A DNA stretch of 33,283 nucleotides from Cohnella lubricantis (GTDB lineage: Bacteria > Bacillota > Bacilli > Paenibacillales > Paenibacillaceae), in assembly GCF_014212015.1 (NCBI RefSeq), contig NZ_JACJVN010000071.1, positions 1 to 33,283 of the forward strand. Direction: 5' to 3'. The translations under genes and the position numbers were made by a program. This document shows, piece by piece, positions 7,115 through 16,286 of the stretch. The notes under the pieces are model-generated. The model had not been told where the DNA came from, made no database searches, and was given only the letters and a program-made list of their open reading frames with translations. Each line of letters opens with the position of its first letter. Position 1 is the first letter of the stretch.

Positions 7115-9559
7115 ATGTTGACTAGCGAGACGATCCATCCCGACTTGCAAGGGCAATCAGTAGAGAAGGCAGCCGTTCACCGGATCGGCCGAATCAAGCG
7201 GGCGGAGGCGCAAGCGGCGGGCGTGCTGCTCCATGGGGAGAAGGCTGGCCTGTCATTGACCTTCCTCGCGGAAGGGATGGTTCGCATTCGGCAGTTCTTG
7301 GGCGCCGCGCCGGAGCAGGCGACAACGCCGGCCGTTCTGCCGCAGCCCAAGGCCGATGACTTCAAGCTGGAAGAATCGGATACAGCATATAAGGCTTCTG
7401 CCGCCGGACTGACGGTCTCGGTTAGCAAGGAGAACGGCATCTTCTCCGTGTTCGGCAGCGGAGGCGGATGTCTGTTCGAAGGCAAGGACTTGACCTGGGA
7501 CGCGCATCGTCGGATCACGCTGACGGCGGCGATGACGGACGATTCCCACTTCTACGGATTAGGAGAGAAGACCGGCTTCTTGGACAAGAAGGGCGAGCGC
7601 TATGAGATGTGGAACAGCGACGTGTATGCGCCGCATGTGCCGGATACCGAAGCGCTCTATCAATCGATTCCGTTCCTGATCCATTACCGGTTCGGGGAGG
7701 CGGCATGCGGCGTGTTCCTCGACGATCCCGGCCGGACCGCGTTCGATATGCGCACCGGCGGCGATCGGTACGCGGTACAATCCGAGAGCGGCAATCTGGA
7801 CTTATATGTGCTGGGAGGTCCGAAGCTGAAGGATGTCGTGAAGCGATATGCGGCGCTGACCGGCAAGCCGCCGATGCCGCCGCTCTGGGCGATCGGCTAT
7901 CAGCAGTCTCGGTATAGCTATATGAACCAGGAAGACCTGCTCGAGACCGCCCGCACGATGCGCGCGAAGCGGATTCCTTGCGATGTGCTCTACCTAGACA
8001 TTCACTACATGGAAGAGTACAAAGTATTCACGTGGGACCCGGCCCGGTTCCCCGATCCGCGCGGCATGATGGCGGATCTGGCGGAGATGGGGTTCCATGT
8101 CGTGCCGATCGTCGACCCCGGCGTGAAGAAGGACCCGAAGTATCCGATCTACCGGGAGGGTGTGGAGCGGGGCTGCTTCTGCTCGAAGCTTGAAGGAGAT
8201 CTGTTCATCGGCAGCGTATGGCCGGGACCGAGCGCCTTCACCGACTATACCGACGACAAGGCGGCGAAGTGGTGGGGCGACCTGCATCAATTCTATATCG
8301 ACAGCGGGATCAAAGGCATCTGGAACGACATGAACGAGCCGTCCGTATTCGATACGAGCTCGAAGACGATGGACGAGGACGTCGTGCATGCGAACAACGG
8401 CGACCCGAAGACGCACGGGGAATGGCACAATCTGTACGGCATGCTCATGTCCAAGGCGACGTACGAAGGCATGGCCCGCGGACTGGGCGGCGAGCGTCCG
8501 TTCGTGCTGACGCGGGCGGGCTATGCCGGCATTCAGCGGTATGCGGCGGTGTGGACAGGCGATAATCGAAGCTACTGGGAGCACTTGGCGATGAGCATTC
8601 CGATGGTGCTGAACCTGGGCTTGTCCGGCGTGGCGTTCGCCGGTCCCGACATCGGCGGCTTCGCGCATCATACGTCGGGCGAACTTGTCGCGCGCTGGAC
8701 GCAGATGGGCGCGTTATTCCCCTTCTGCCGCAACCATAGCGCCATTGATGTGATTCGGCAGGAGCCATGGCGGTTCGGCGATCGCATCGAAGCCGTCTGC
8801 CGCGAGGCGCTGAACCTGCGTTACCGGCTAATGCCTTATCTGTATTCGTTATTCTATGAAGCGACGACAACCGGACTGCCGATCGTCCGTCCGCTGCTGC
8901 TCGAATACCCGGAGGATCGCCGAGCGGCGAATCTGTGCGATCAATTCCTGCTCGGACGCGACCTGTTGGCGGCGCCGATCCTTCGGCCGGGCGCGGCCGC
9001 CCGTTCCGTCTACCTGCCGGAAGGCGTCTGGATCGATTACCGGACCGGCGAGCGGCTGGAAGGCGGCCGGCACGTGCTGGCCGACGCGCCGCTCGAGGTG
9101 ATGCCGCTGTACGTGCGCGCGGGAGCGATCCTTCCCGAGCAGCCGCTGCGCCAGCATACGGGAGAAGCAGCGGAAGGGCCGCTGACGCTGAAGGTGTACG
9201 CGGGCGGCGAAGGAAGCTTCTCGCTGTTCGAGGACGATGGGAAGACGTTCGGCTACGAACAAGGCGCATACCGTCTGCGGGAATTCGTCTGGACGGAGTC
9301 CGGCGGGGAACGGACGCTGTCCGCTCGGCTGCTGCATGATGGGCTTCGGGAAGAGGCGGCCGTCGGGCTAGAGGAACCGGCAGGAGCAGCGGCCAGCGAG
9401 TTGATGATCGCTATTGCGGGCCTCGGATCCGAGCCGGCGTCGGTTGTTCTGAACGAAGGGGATAAGCCGCTGGATTGTCGTTATGATTCGGTTCGCGGAA
9501 TATTCGAGATGACGCTGCCGAACAAGCGGGAGTTCCGGTTGACGCTGCAGTTGTCATAA
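7115..9559 (+). CDS. GH31 alpha-glucosidase, cytosolic
   Basis: This enzyme hydrolyses terminal alpha-linked glucose (possibly xylose) residues from imported oligosaccharides. The 815-residue protein has the GH31 layout: an N-terminal mutarotase-like beta-sandwich (to about 220), a TIM barrel (about 240-590) and C-terminal beta domains. The nucleophile motif GIWNDMNEPS carries Asp405, and the acid/base motif WTGDNRSYWEH carries Asp483. No signal peptide is present, so it works inside the cell on material brought in by the ABC importer. ATG 7115 is chosen over the in-frame ATG at 7088 because TTGAGGTG lies just upstream of it at correct spacing. A xylosidase (YicI-like) specificity cannot be excluded from motifs alone, but the WNDMNEP motif and the neighbouring alpha-glucanase favour alpha-glucosidase. 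A hairpin terminator follows. Confidence 0.93.
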   Translation: MLTSETIHPDLQGQSVEKAAVHRIGRIKRAEAQAAGVLLHGEKAGLSLTFLAEGMVRIRQFLGAAPEQATTPAVLPQPKADDFKLEESDTAYKASAAGLTVSVSKENGIFSVFGSGGGCLFEGKDLTWDAHRRITLTAAMTDDSHFYGLGEKTGFLDKKGERYEMWNSDVYAPHVPDTEALYQSIPFLIHYRFGEAACGVFLDDPGRTAFDMRTGGDRYAVQSESGNLDLYVLGGPKLKDVVKRYAALTGKPPMPPLWAIGYQQSRYSYMNQEDLLETARTMRAKRIPCDVLYLDIHYMEEYKVFTWDPARFPDPRGMMADLAEMGFHVVPIVDPGVKKDPKYPIYREGVERGCFCSKLEGDLFIGSVWPGPSAFTDYTDDKAAKWWGDLHQFYIDSGIKGIWNDMNEPSVFDTSSKTMDEDVVHANNGDPKTHGEWHNLYGMLMSKATYEGMARGLGGERPFVLTRAGYAGIQRYAAVWTGDNRSYWEHLAMSIPMVLNLGLSGVAFAGPDIGGFAHHTSGELVARWTQMGALFPFCRNHSAIDVIRQEPWRFGDRIEAVCREALNLRYRLMPYLYSLFYEATTTGLPIVRPLLLEYPEDRRAANLCDQFLLGRDLLAAPILRPGAAARSVYLPEGVWIDYRTGERLEGGRHVLADAPLEVMPLYVRAGAILPEQPLRQHTGEAAEGPLTLKVYAGGEGSFSLFEDDGKTFGYEQGAYRLREFVWTESGGERTLSARLLHDGLREEAAVGLEEPAGAAASELMIAIAGLGSEPASVVLNEGDKPLDCRYDSVRGIFEMTLPNKREFRLTLQLS

Positions 9560-9629
9560 GTTAGTCCGCGGATAGAGGGAGACTGACCGGCCATTCGGTC
9601 TCGTTCAAAGTTCATACATGTTGTCCTAA

Positions 9630-9676
9630 TAGGCAGTCGGCATGGCTTGGAGCCATCGTCCGGCTGCCTATCTGTA
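9630..9676 (+). terminator. Hairpin terminator after GH31 gene
   Basis: TAGGCAGTCGG (9630-9640) pairs with CCGGCTGCCTA (9660-9670) through ten Watson-Crick pairs and one wobble. An inner stem ATGGCT/AGCCAT (9642-9647 with 9651-9656) closes on a 3-base loop. The tail is only moderately T-rich. It separates the GH31 and glucanase transcripts. Confidence 0.65.
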
Positions 9677-9697
9677 TATGCTGGAACTTAAGATTCG

Positions 9698-9729
9698 TAA
9701 GATCGCACCTGCTTCGTTTAAGATCGCAC
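9698..9729 (+). promoter_or_regulatory. Perfect direct repeat, likely response-regulator operator of glucanase
   Basis: TAAGATCGCAC occurs twice without mismatch, at 9698-9708 and 9719-9729, exactly 21 bp apart. The second copy ends 24 bases before the -10 begins. This spacing is the classic arrangement for an AraC-family activator touching RNA polymerase. Related pairs lie before the permease genes and the binding-protein gene of the same locus. Confidence 0.6.
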
Positions 9730-9730
9730 A

Positions 9731-9759
9731 TCGTTATGTAAGCGATTGCAAATTATGAT
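9731..9759 (+). promoter_or_regulatory. Glucanase promoter with CcpA cre site in the spacer
   Basis: The -10 is TATGAT (9754-9759). The -35 position 9731-9736 (TCGTTA) is poor. TGTAAGCGATTGCA at 9737-9750 matches the catabolite-responsive element consensus TGWAANCGNTNWCA at all but one position (G at position 12). It sits exactly between -35 and -10, where CcpA binding would block transcription. So the gene appears to combine specific activation with carbon catabolite repression. Confidence 0.55.
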
Positions 9760-9796
9760 AGACAGGAAAGCCATTCATTGGGGAGGTTATGAGGGC

Positions 9797-12700
9797 ATGG
9801 CTCGATTCAAATCTTGGTTCGCCGGGTTGATGGCGGCGCTGCTGCTCTTCTCCGCGGCTCCCGTGTTCGCGGACGAACCGGCAGCAACCGATCCCGGATC
9901 GACAGACCTTACCGACATATCGGTTCATGACGAGTCGCATTCTTACGTACGCATCAAGAATAAATGGAAGAGCAATTATCTGTACGAAGCGTCGGACGGC
10001 AACGTTCTATACGGCTTCACGGCGCCGGAGGACGAGGCCGCTTATTGGCTGATCGAGGACGGGCCAGACGGCAGCACGAAGCAGATTAAGAATGCGAAGA
10101 CGGGGAACTACATCTCGATTGCCGATACGCCTATGCGCCGCGCGCCATTGACGGCGAAGCCTGCCGCAGACAGCGCCGCGGAGCAGTGGTACATCGAGAA
10201 TATCGGCGGCGGGGGATTCGTGCTATTCAAGAGCGCTACGGCGCCGTCCTCTTCGAATTTGGTCATTCATGAAGAAGACCAGTTAGGCTTCGCAGAGGCG
10301 AGCAGCGATATTAACGTGAACTTCGATAGTCCGCAATGGGTGCTTGAACCGACGGATACGCCTCCCGCAGTTCATCCGGTCAGAATCGTTAATTATACGG
10401 CAGCGGACGCCGGCGCCGATTACCTGTACGAAGACGAGAACGGCGCAATCCGGCACGGCGTCATCCCTGCCGACGGCGGCTCCTCTGTCCTGGCGGCGAC
10501 GTATTACCAATGGACGATTGAGGATTACGACGGGCACAAACGCATTCGCAACAATGCGACCGGTCACTACTTGACGGCGGGGAACCCGGCGCAAGGAACG
10601 GCGGGAACGTCCGACGCGTCGAGGGAAGACCAATGGATGTTCCGGGAATCCGATCAATACGACGATTATATTGCGATTCAGAGCGCGTCGAAGCCGGTTG
10701 ATTATTTGAACATCCAGGAAGACGACGGCCGCGCCCGCTCCGGCGCCGTCGATCCGGCATCGGACTCGGCGCAATGGATGCTTGAGGACCCTGAGGCGGC
10801 ATCGCCGGACTACGTCCGCATCCAGAACGTCTGGCAGTCGTTCGTCTTGTACGAGGACGAGAACGGCGATCTCAAGTACGGCAACCAACGGACGGACCAA
10901 AGAGACCAGTGGCGGATCGTTAAGTACGAGGGCCGCAAGCTCTTCGTCAACCGGGCGACCGGCCGCTACCTCTCGACGCCGGGGACGGACGGCCGTCTGA
11001 AGCTCGTGCCCCATTCGGAGGACGAGGCGCCGGCGACGAATTTGATCTGGAGCGCCAAGTCGCTGGGGGACGGGATCAAAGTCATTCGCAATGTGACGGA
11101 CCCGGCGCCAACGGGAGATCAAGGACGGCTGATTAACCTGCAGAACTTGACCAAGTATGCGGAGTACGCGTCAATCAACCCGAATTGGGGCAGTCCGCAA
11201 TGGCTGTTCGTTCCGGTGCCGCCGGATTCGCCGGCGACCGTTCGGTTCATTAGCGCGTCCGGCCAGGCGCTCTATGAGGCGCCGACCGTCAACCCGGACG
11301 TCGGCGTCGTGAAGTACGGCGATGTTCCGGTCACCGACCGATCGTCGATTTGGGCTTTGACGGCGTCGCCCGACGGGAATTATTGGGTCATGAACGCGGC
11401 GACCGGGCACCACCTGTCCTTGCAGAACTTCGCGGTCGACGAAGCCGCGGCTGCCGCTTCACCGGCGCAAGCGACGCAAGAGTTCTACGAAGTGTGGGGA
11501 AGCGCGAAATGGCATATTGAGGGCACAGCGGACACGCCGGGCGTCATTAAGAATACGGCCTGGAGCCAGCGCGTCCTCCAGTTGGACGGCAACGGGAACG
11601 TCAAAGCGACCTATAACGAGGATGACAATGCGAAGTTCAGCGTAGTGCCGGCCGCCGTCACCCCGCCGATGCCGGACGGGCCGATTCGGATTCAGAACCG
11701 TTCCAGCCAGCTGTATCTCTTCGAGCAGAATGGCATTGCGAGATACGGCGACCTGGAAGAATCGAACGGCTACAGCCATTGGATCGTGGAGCGGGACGGA
11801 TCGGCGGTCCGCATCAAGAACCGGGCGACGGGCCATTACCTGCAAGTGACGCCTGACTACGCGTACATCATCGCCGCCGATGCGCCGGAAGAAGCGCAGG
11901 CCGCAGCTTGGTCGCTTGAAGCGGCGCCGGACGGCAGTCACTGGCTGGTTCGCAGCTTGAACGGCAGCTTCAACGACGAATATATCAACGTGGAAAATGG
12001 GTTCGGCTACGCCGAAAGAGGGCTGTATTTGACCTCCTTCGAGTCGGTGCAATGGGACTTCGCGGCGGCGCCTGAAGCGTTCGAGACGCCGAACATGGAC
12101 GGGGGCCGCAACGAGATCACGTCGACGCCGGTGCAGGACGATACGAACTATGTTCGAATCTCGAGTGCCTATAACGGCGCGGCCGGGTACCTGACGGAGA
12201 TCGACGGCGCGGCGGCGCTGGCTGCGACGGACGGAGGCGAGGCTTCGCAATGGCTCGCCGAAGACTTCAACGGCCGCAAGCTGCTCAAGAACCGTGCGAC
12301 CGGCCACCTGCTCGCGGCGGGCGAGGGCGGCGAACTCGCCGTCGCGGATCCCGCCCGGAAGACGGACGCGGCCGCGCAGTGGTCGATCGCCGACTTGCTC
12401 GGCTACAAGACGATCCGCAGCGAAGCGGCGGACGCGGCGCCGGCGCTGGCGATGGAAGCGGGAGCCGTCCGGCTGGATGCTTCGGCAGACCGGGATGCCG
12501 CGCTTTGGGCGTTCGATCCGGTCGCGGCGGACGCGAAGTACGAGGCGGAGGACGCCTTCCAAGGCGGAGGCGCGCATACGTCCGAGAGCGTGAAGGGATA
12601 CTTGGGCACGGGTTACGTTGACGGCTTGAACGCAGGCGGCGCCAAAGTCTCGTTCGCCGTGAATGCCCAATCCGCCGGCAGCTATTCCTTGTCACTGCGC

Positions 12701-15700
12701 TATCTGAACGCGAGCGGCGCCCGCAGCGCGCTGGACATGTACGTGAACGGCCTTCGCGCCGGGACGGTCATGCTGCCCGCTTCCACAGGCTGGGCGAATC
12801 TTCCGCTGAGCGCGGATCTGCGCACGGGCATCAACACGATCTCGCTGCAGGCGGGCGGCAGCGCCCGCTTCGCCGCGGCGATCGATTCGCTGACAGTTAA
12901 GGACAGCGTGAACAAGAACTACCGCGGCGCTACCATGCCTTATACGACCTATGAAGCCGAGCACGGTGATACGAACGGCACGATACTGGGGCCTTCGAGA
13001 ACCTATCTCGATGTTGCATCCGAGGCATCAGGACGGCAGGCGGTGAAGCTGGACCAGACAGGGCAATACGTCGAGTTCCGAACGGCTAAGGCGGCCAACT
13101 CGATCGTGCTGCGCTTCTCCATTCCGGACAGCGCGAACGGGACGGGAACGCAGGCGACGCTTGGCCTATATGTGAACGGCGAGTTCAGGCAGAAGCTGCA
13201 GCTTAACTCCAACTACGCTTGGGAGTACGGAAGCTATCCTTGGTCCAACAATCCGCAGGATGGAAGCCCGCACCGCTTTTTCGACGAGATGCACGCCTTG
13301 ATCGGCGACGTGCCGGCGGGCGCGACGATCACGCTGAAGATGGATGAAGACAGCGCGGCGGAATATTATATCGTCGACTTCGCCGAACTGGAGCAAGCGG
13401 ACGGTCCTTACGCCATGCCGGACGGATTCGTGCCGGTAACCGATTATGGAGCCGTCGCGGGAGACGGCGCCGACGACACGGCGGCCTTCAAGGAAGCGAT
13501 GGCCGATGCCAAAGTGCAGGGCAAGGGCGTCTGGTTCCCGCCAGGAGAGTTCGACCTGGCCGACGGCCTGATCGACCTGGATCAGGTGACGATCCGCGGC
13601 GCGGGAATGTGGCACACGCAGCTGAACGGGGCGAAGTTCTTCGGCAAGGGCGGGGGCGTCCAGGTGTACGATCTGCTTATCGATGTCGGCATTAACGTGA
13701 GGGACGACGAAGCGCACACGAACGCGTTCGAGGGCGCATTCGGACCGGGATCGGCGCTCCAGAACGTCTGGATCGAGCACGCCAAGGCGGGTCTCTGGCT
13801 GACAGCCAAAGACGGGGCCGAGATGTCGGATCGGATCACGGATGGCCTCTACATGGTCGGCCTGCGGATTCGCAATCTGATGGCCGACGGCATTAACTTC
13901 AGCGTCGGCACGAGCAACAGTCTGATGGAGCAGAGCGACGTGCGCTATCCCGGCGACGACGGCATCGCCATGTGGTCGGCCGAAGGAAGGGCAAGCGTCA
14001 ACAATACCGTCCGCTTCAACACGGTATCGCTTCCTTGGCTGGCGGATAATATCGTCGTATTCGGCGGTACCGATAACAAGATTCAGGACAATATCGCGCT
14101 TGACACGATTACGAAGGGCGCGGGCATCGCGGTGTCGACCCGGTTCAATCCCGTCTCGTTCGCTGGAACGACGGTCGTGGAGCGCAACACGATGATCCGG
14201 ACAGGCAGCTACAGCTCCGATGTCGGCAGCGATCTGGGCGGCCTGTGGATCGCGGCCGAAGAGAAGGATCTGACCGGGCCGATCGTCATCCGCGATAACA
14301 CCGCCATCGACAGCAAGCTTCAGGGGCTGTCCATAACGGGGGCCTACACTGTCGAGGACGTGCTGCTTCAGGACAATGTGTTCGATAGTGCGGGCACCAA
14401 GGGCGTTGAAGCGGCTCCGACCGTCCGCGGCGGCGTCACGGTCGACAACCTTATCATTCGCAACGCCAGAATAGCGGACGTCGCGAACGGTGCGCCTGAC
14501 GCGTTCGAATTCCGCGAAGTGAACGAAGGCTTCGCGAACGGGCCGAAGCCGTTCGCGGTCGAGTGGAGCGACGGATCGACCGGCCGCTTCTCGTTGAAGG
14601 CAGGCGCTAAGGCGCAAGTCAAAGTGAAGGATTCGTCCGGCGCGGACGTGACGGATCAAGCCGACTTCGCGACGACCGAGCCGGCGATCGCTTCCGTGAG
14701 CGACAGTGGGACGGTCACGGGCCTGAAGGTCGGGGAGACGCGGCTTCAAGTCGCTTACGGGGATGCAGCGCGAGAATATACGTTGAGCGTAACGGCGAAC
14801 GATTCCGTTCCAGGCGGCGGTAAGGGCGGAGGCTCGGATGGCGATGCCGGCGGAGAGGCGCCGGCATCGCCGGCCGGCCCCAATGCCGGAGACAACGACC
14901 GGAAGCTGATGGAGTCGAAGGACAGCGTCATCGTCTTCGAGATCGGTCCATCGTCGGATCGGGAGGGAGAAGCGCCATTCACGATCGGCGGGCTCCGGTC
15001 AGCGGCCCAAGCGAACCCGACTGCGGCGATCGAGCTCCGCTCGGGCGAATTATCTTGGCTGGTCCCGATGTCTCTGATCTCCAAGCTTATCGGGACTCGC
15101 GACGCTCTTGATGCGGATTTGCAATGGACGTTTAAGCTGCGACAAGCGAACGGAGCTTCTGCAGAGCAAGTTCGGGATAAGGCCGGTTCCTTGGGCATGC
15201 GGCTGATCGGTCGACCGGTTGAATTCACGATCGCGCGGGAGAGCGAGGACGGGGTTGAAGAGGTCGTCAACTTTGGCGGCAGCTATGCCGCGAGAACGTT
15301 AACCCTAGACGAAGAACTGGATCCGGCTACGGCAACGGCGCTGCTCTACAATCCGGTGAAGGGAACCTTCCAGTTCGTCCCGGCTGTCTTCGAGACTCTC
15401 GGCGGGAAGACTGTCGTCACGATCAAGAGCGCGTTGAACGGGCTCTTCGTCGTCGCCGATCATCCGGCACCCGCATTCGTTGACGTTGGCAGCCACTGGG
15501 CGGCGGACACGATCCGGATGCTGGCTTCGAAGACGATCGTGCAAGGCGTATCGGCCGACACATTCGCGCCGAATCGACCGGTCACGCGCGCTGAATTCAC
15601 CGTGCTGCTCATCCGGGCGCTCGGTTTGCGGGCGGATGGCGCGGCAAGGGCTTACGGCGATGTCTCCTCATTCGACTGGCATGCCGAAGCCATCGCTGCT

Positions 15701-16024
15701 GCCTCCGAATACGGGTTAGTTCAAGGCATGTATGATGGCGCTTTCCGTCCGGGGGGCGAGATCACCCGCGAGCAGATGGCGGTCATGGTCGCGGCTGCGT
15801 ATAGGCTCATTGCGGGAGAGACGTCTTCTGCCGCTCCTGCCGCAAGCTTCTCGGATAGCGGCGACATTCACGCTTGGGCGGCGGACGCCGTTCAACTGGC
15901 GATTAATAGCGGATTGATGCGAGGCCAGAGCGAAGGCGCGTTCGCCCCGCTCGCCACGGCGACCCGCGCCGAAGCGGCGACGGTTATCCGACGTTTGCTG
16001 GAGGCTGGGCAATTCATGAACTAG
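9797..16024 (+). CDS. S-layer-anchored multidomain GH87-like alpha-glucanase
   Basis: This large secreted enzyme (2075 residues) probably cuts alpha-1,3-glucan or nigeran at the cell surface. The signal peptide is cleaved near VFA/DE (residue 25). Six repeats of about 145 residues (starts near 50, 195, 339, 482, 630, 785), each with QW and ATGHYL-like motifs, look like ricin-type beta-trefoils. Two CBM6/35-like sandwiches follow (914-1035, 1050-1210), then a right-handed beta-helix (about 1210-1580). Asp1364 and the GDDG pair Asp1387-Asp1388 have the 23/1 spacing I recall for the catalytic Asp triad of GH87 alpha-1,3-glucanases. A BIG2 domain (about 1587-1668), a Gly-rich linker, a domain common in SLH proteins and three SLH domains (about 1893-2072, with TRAE/TREQ motifs) end it. 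ATG 9797 is preferred because GGGGAGGT lies 9 bases upstream and it yields the signal peptide. GH49-type or another beta-helix glucanase is the main alternative. Confidence 0.8.
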   Translation: MARFKSWFAGLMAALLLFSAAPVFADEPAATDPGSTDLTDISVHDESHSYVRIKNKWKSNYLYEASDGNVLYGFTAPEDEAAYWLIEDGPDGSTKQIKNAKTGNYISIADTPMRRAPLTAKPAADSAAEQWYIENIGGGGFVLFKSATAPSSSNLVIHEEDQLGFAEASSDINVNFDSPQWVLEPTDTPPAVHPVRIVNYTAADAGADYLYEDENGAIRHGVIPADGGSSVLAATYYQWTIEDYDGHKRIRNNATGHYLTAGNPAQGTAGTSDASREDQWMFRESDQYDDYIAIQSASKPVDYLNIQEDDGRARSGAVDPASDSAQWMLEDPEAASPDYVRIQNVWQSFVLYEDENGDLKYGNQRTDQRDQWRIVKYEGRKLFVNRATGRYLSTPGTDGRLKLVPHSEDEAPATNLIWSAKSLGDGIKVIRNVTDPAPTGDQGRLINLQNLTKYAEYASINPNWGSPQWLFVPVPPDSPATVRFISASGQALYEAPTVNPDVGVVKYGDVPVTDRSSIWALTASPDGNYWVMNAATGHHLSLQNFAVDEAAAAASPAQATQEFYEVWGSAKWHIEGTADTPGVIKNTAWSQRVLQLDGNGNVKATYNEDDNAKFSVVPAAVTPPMPDGPIRIQNRSSQLYLFEQNGIARYGDLEESNGYSHWIVERDGSAVRIKNRATGHYLQVTPDYAYIIAADAPEEAQAAAWSLEAAPDGSHWLVRSLNGSFNDEYINVENGFGYAERGLYLTSFESVQWDFAAAPEAFETPNMDGGRNEITSTPVQDDTNYVRISSAYNGAAGYLTEIDGAAALAATDGGEASQWLAEDFNGRKLLKNRATGHLLAAGEGGELAVADPARKTDAAAQWSIADLLGYKTIRSEAADAAPALAMEAGAVRLDASADRDAALWAFDPVAADAKYEAEDAFQGGGAHTSESVKGYLGTGYVDGLNAGGAKVSFAVNAQSAGSYSLSLRYLNASGARSALDMYVNGLRAGTVMLPASTGWANLPLSADLRTGINTISLQAGGSARFAAAIDSLTVKDSVNKNYRGATMPYTTYEAEHGDTNGTILGPSRTYLDVASEASGRQAVKLDQTGQYVEFRTAKAANSIVLRFSIPDSANGTGTQATLGLYVNGEFRQKLQLNSNYAWEYGSYPWSNNPQDGSPHRFFDEMHALIGDVPAGATITLKMDEDSAAEYYIVDFAELEQADGPYAMPDGFVPVTDYGAVAGDGADDTAAFKEAMADAKVQGKGVWFPPGEFDLADGLIDLDQVTIRGAGMWHTQLNGAKFFGKGGGVQVYDLLIDVGINVRDDEAHTNAFEGAFGPGSALQNVWIEHAKAGLWLTAKDGAEMSDRITDGLYMVGLRIRNLMADGINFSVGTSNSLMEQSDVRYPGDDGIAMWSAEGRASVNNTVRFNTVSLPWLADNIVVFGGTDNKIQDNIALDTITKGAGIAVSTRFNPVSFAGTTVVERNTMIRTGSYSSDVGSDLGGLWIAAEEKDLTGPIVIRDNTAIDSKLQGLSITGAYTVEDVLLQDNVFDSAGTKGVEAAPTVRGGVTVDNLIIRNARIADVANGAPDAFEFREVNEGFANGPKPFAVEWSDGSTGRFSLKAGAKAQVKVKDSSGADVTDQADFATTEPAIASVSDSGTVTGLKVGETRLQVAYGDAAREYTLSVTANDSVPGGGKGGGSDGDAGGEAPASPAGPNAGDNDRKLMESKDSVIVFEIGPSSDREGEAPFTIGGLRSAAQANPTAAIELRSGELSWLVPMSLISKLIGTRDALDADLQWTFKLRQANGASAEQVRDKAGSLGMRLIGRPVEFTIARESEDGVEEVVNFGGSYAARTLTLDEELDPATATALLYNPVKGTFQFVPAVFETLGGKTVVTIKSALNGLFVVADHPAPAFVDVGSHWAADTIRMLASKTIVQGVSADTFAPNRPVTRAEFTVLLIRALGLRADGAARAYGDVSSFDWHAEAIAAASEYGLVQGMYDGAFRPGGEITREQMAVMVAAAYRLIAGETSSAAPAASFSDSGDIHAWAADAVQLAINSGLMRGQSEGAFAPLATATRAEAATVIRRLLEAGQFMN

Positions 16025-16041
16025 TTTAGAAGAGAATGGAT

Positions 16042-16088
16042 AGAGAGGCCGCTATCTCGCGCCGCGAGCGGGCGGCTTCTCTTTTTTT
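16042..16088 (+). terminator. Strong rho-independent terminator after glucanase gene
   Basis: AGAGAGGCCGC (16042-16052) pairs with GCGGCTTCTCT (16072-16082) with one wobble. An inner CTCGC/GCGAG stem is present, and seven T residues (16082-16088) follow. This closes the sugar locus. Confidence 0.85.
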
Positions 16089-16114
16089 ACCGCAAATGAA
16101 ATTAACCAAACGGG

Positions 16115-16144
16115 TAGAGAATATCGGAACAGATGGTGTATAAT
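16115..16144 (+). promoter_or_regulatory. Probable promoter of SulP gene with long 5' leader
   Basis: A perfect TATAAT lies at 16139-16144 with a weak -35 (TAGAGA, 16115-16120, 18-bp spacer). The leader to the start codon would be about 135 bases. It contains a small GACTG/CAGTC hairpin but no riboswitch class I recognise. Confidence 0.45.
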
Positions 16145-16286
16145 GAGTTCCATTGATTATCGGACCCGGCGTTCCTGAGAGTGGATCGCCTTGCTTGACT
16201 TGCATAATAACGAATGGGACGGACCCCTGACTGCGCCACAGTCGCTATATAAAGAGAGAAATATGGGGAGAGGAGAGCTTCTTTAG

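Noticed and set aside
9746..9796. TTG-initiated 17-residue extension of the glucanase
   Set aside because: It overlaps the cre site and -10 and would place extra residues before a normal signal peptide; the ATG at 9797 has a strong ribosome binding site.
13166..14749. 527-residue antisense frame inside the glucanase gene
   Set aside because: Its composition is that of a shadow frame and it has no recognisable domain; the sense strand encodes a continuous beta-helix and BIG2 region.
16145..16286. Possible riboswitch in the SulP leader
   Set aside because: Only a small hairpin is visible. None of the conserved cores I know (SAM, ydaO, ykkC, TPP, cobalamin, fluoride) can be recognised.
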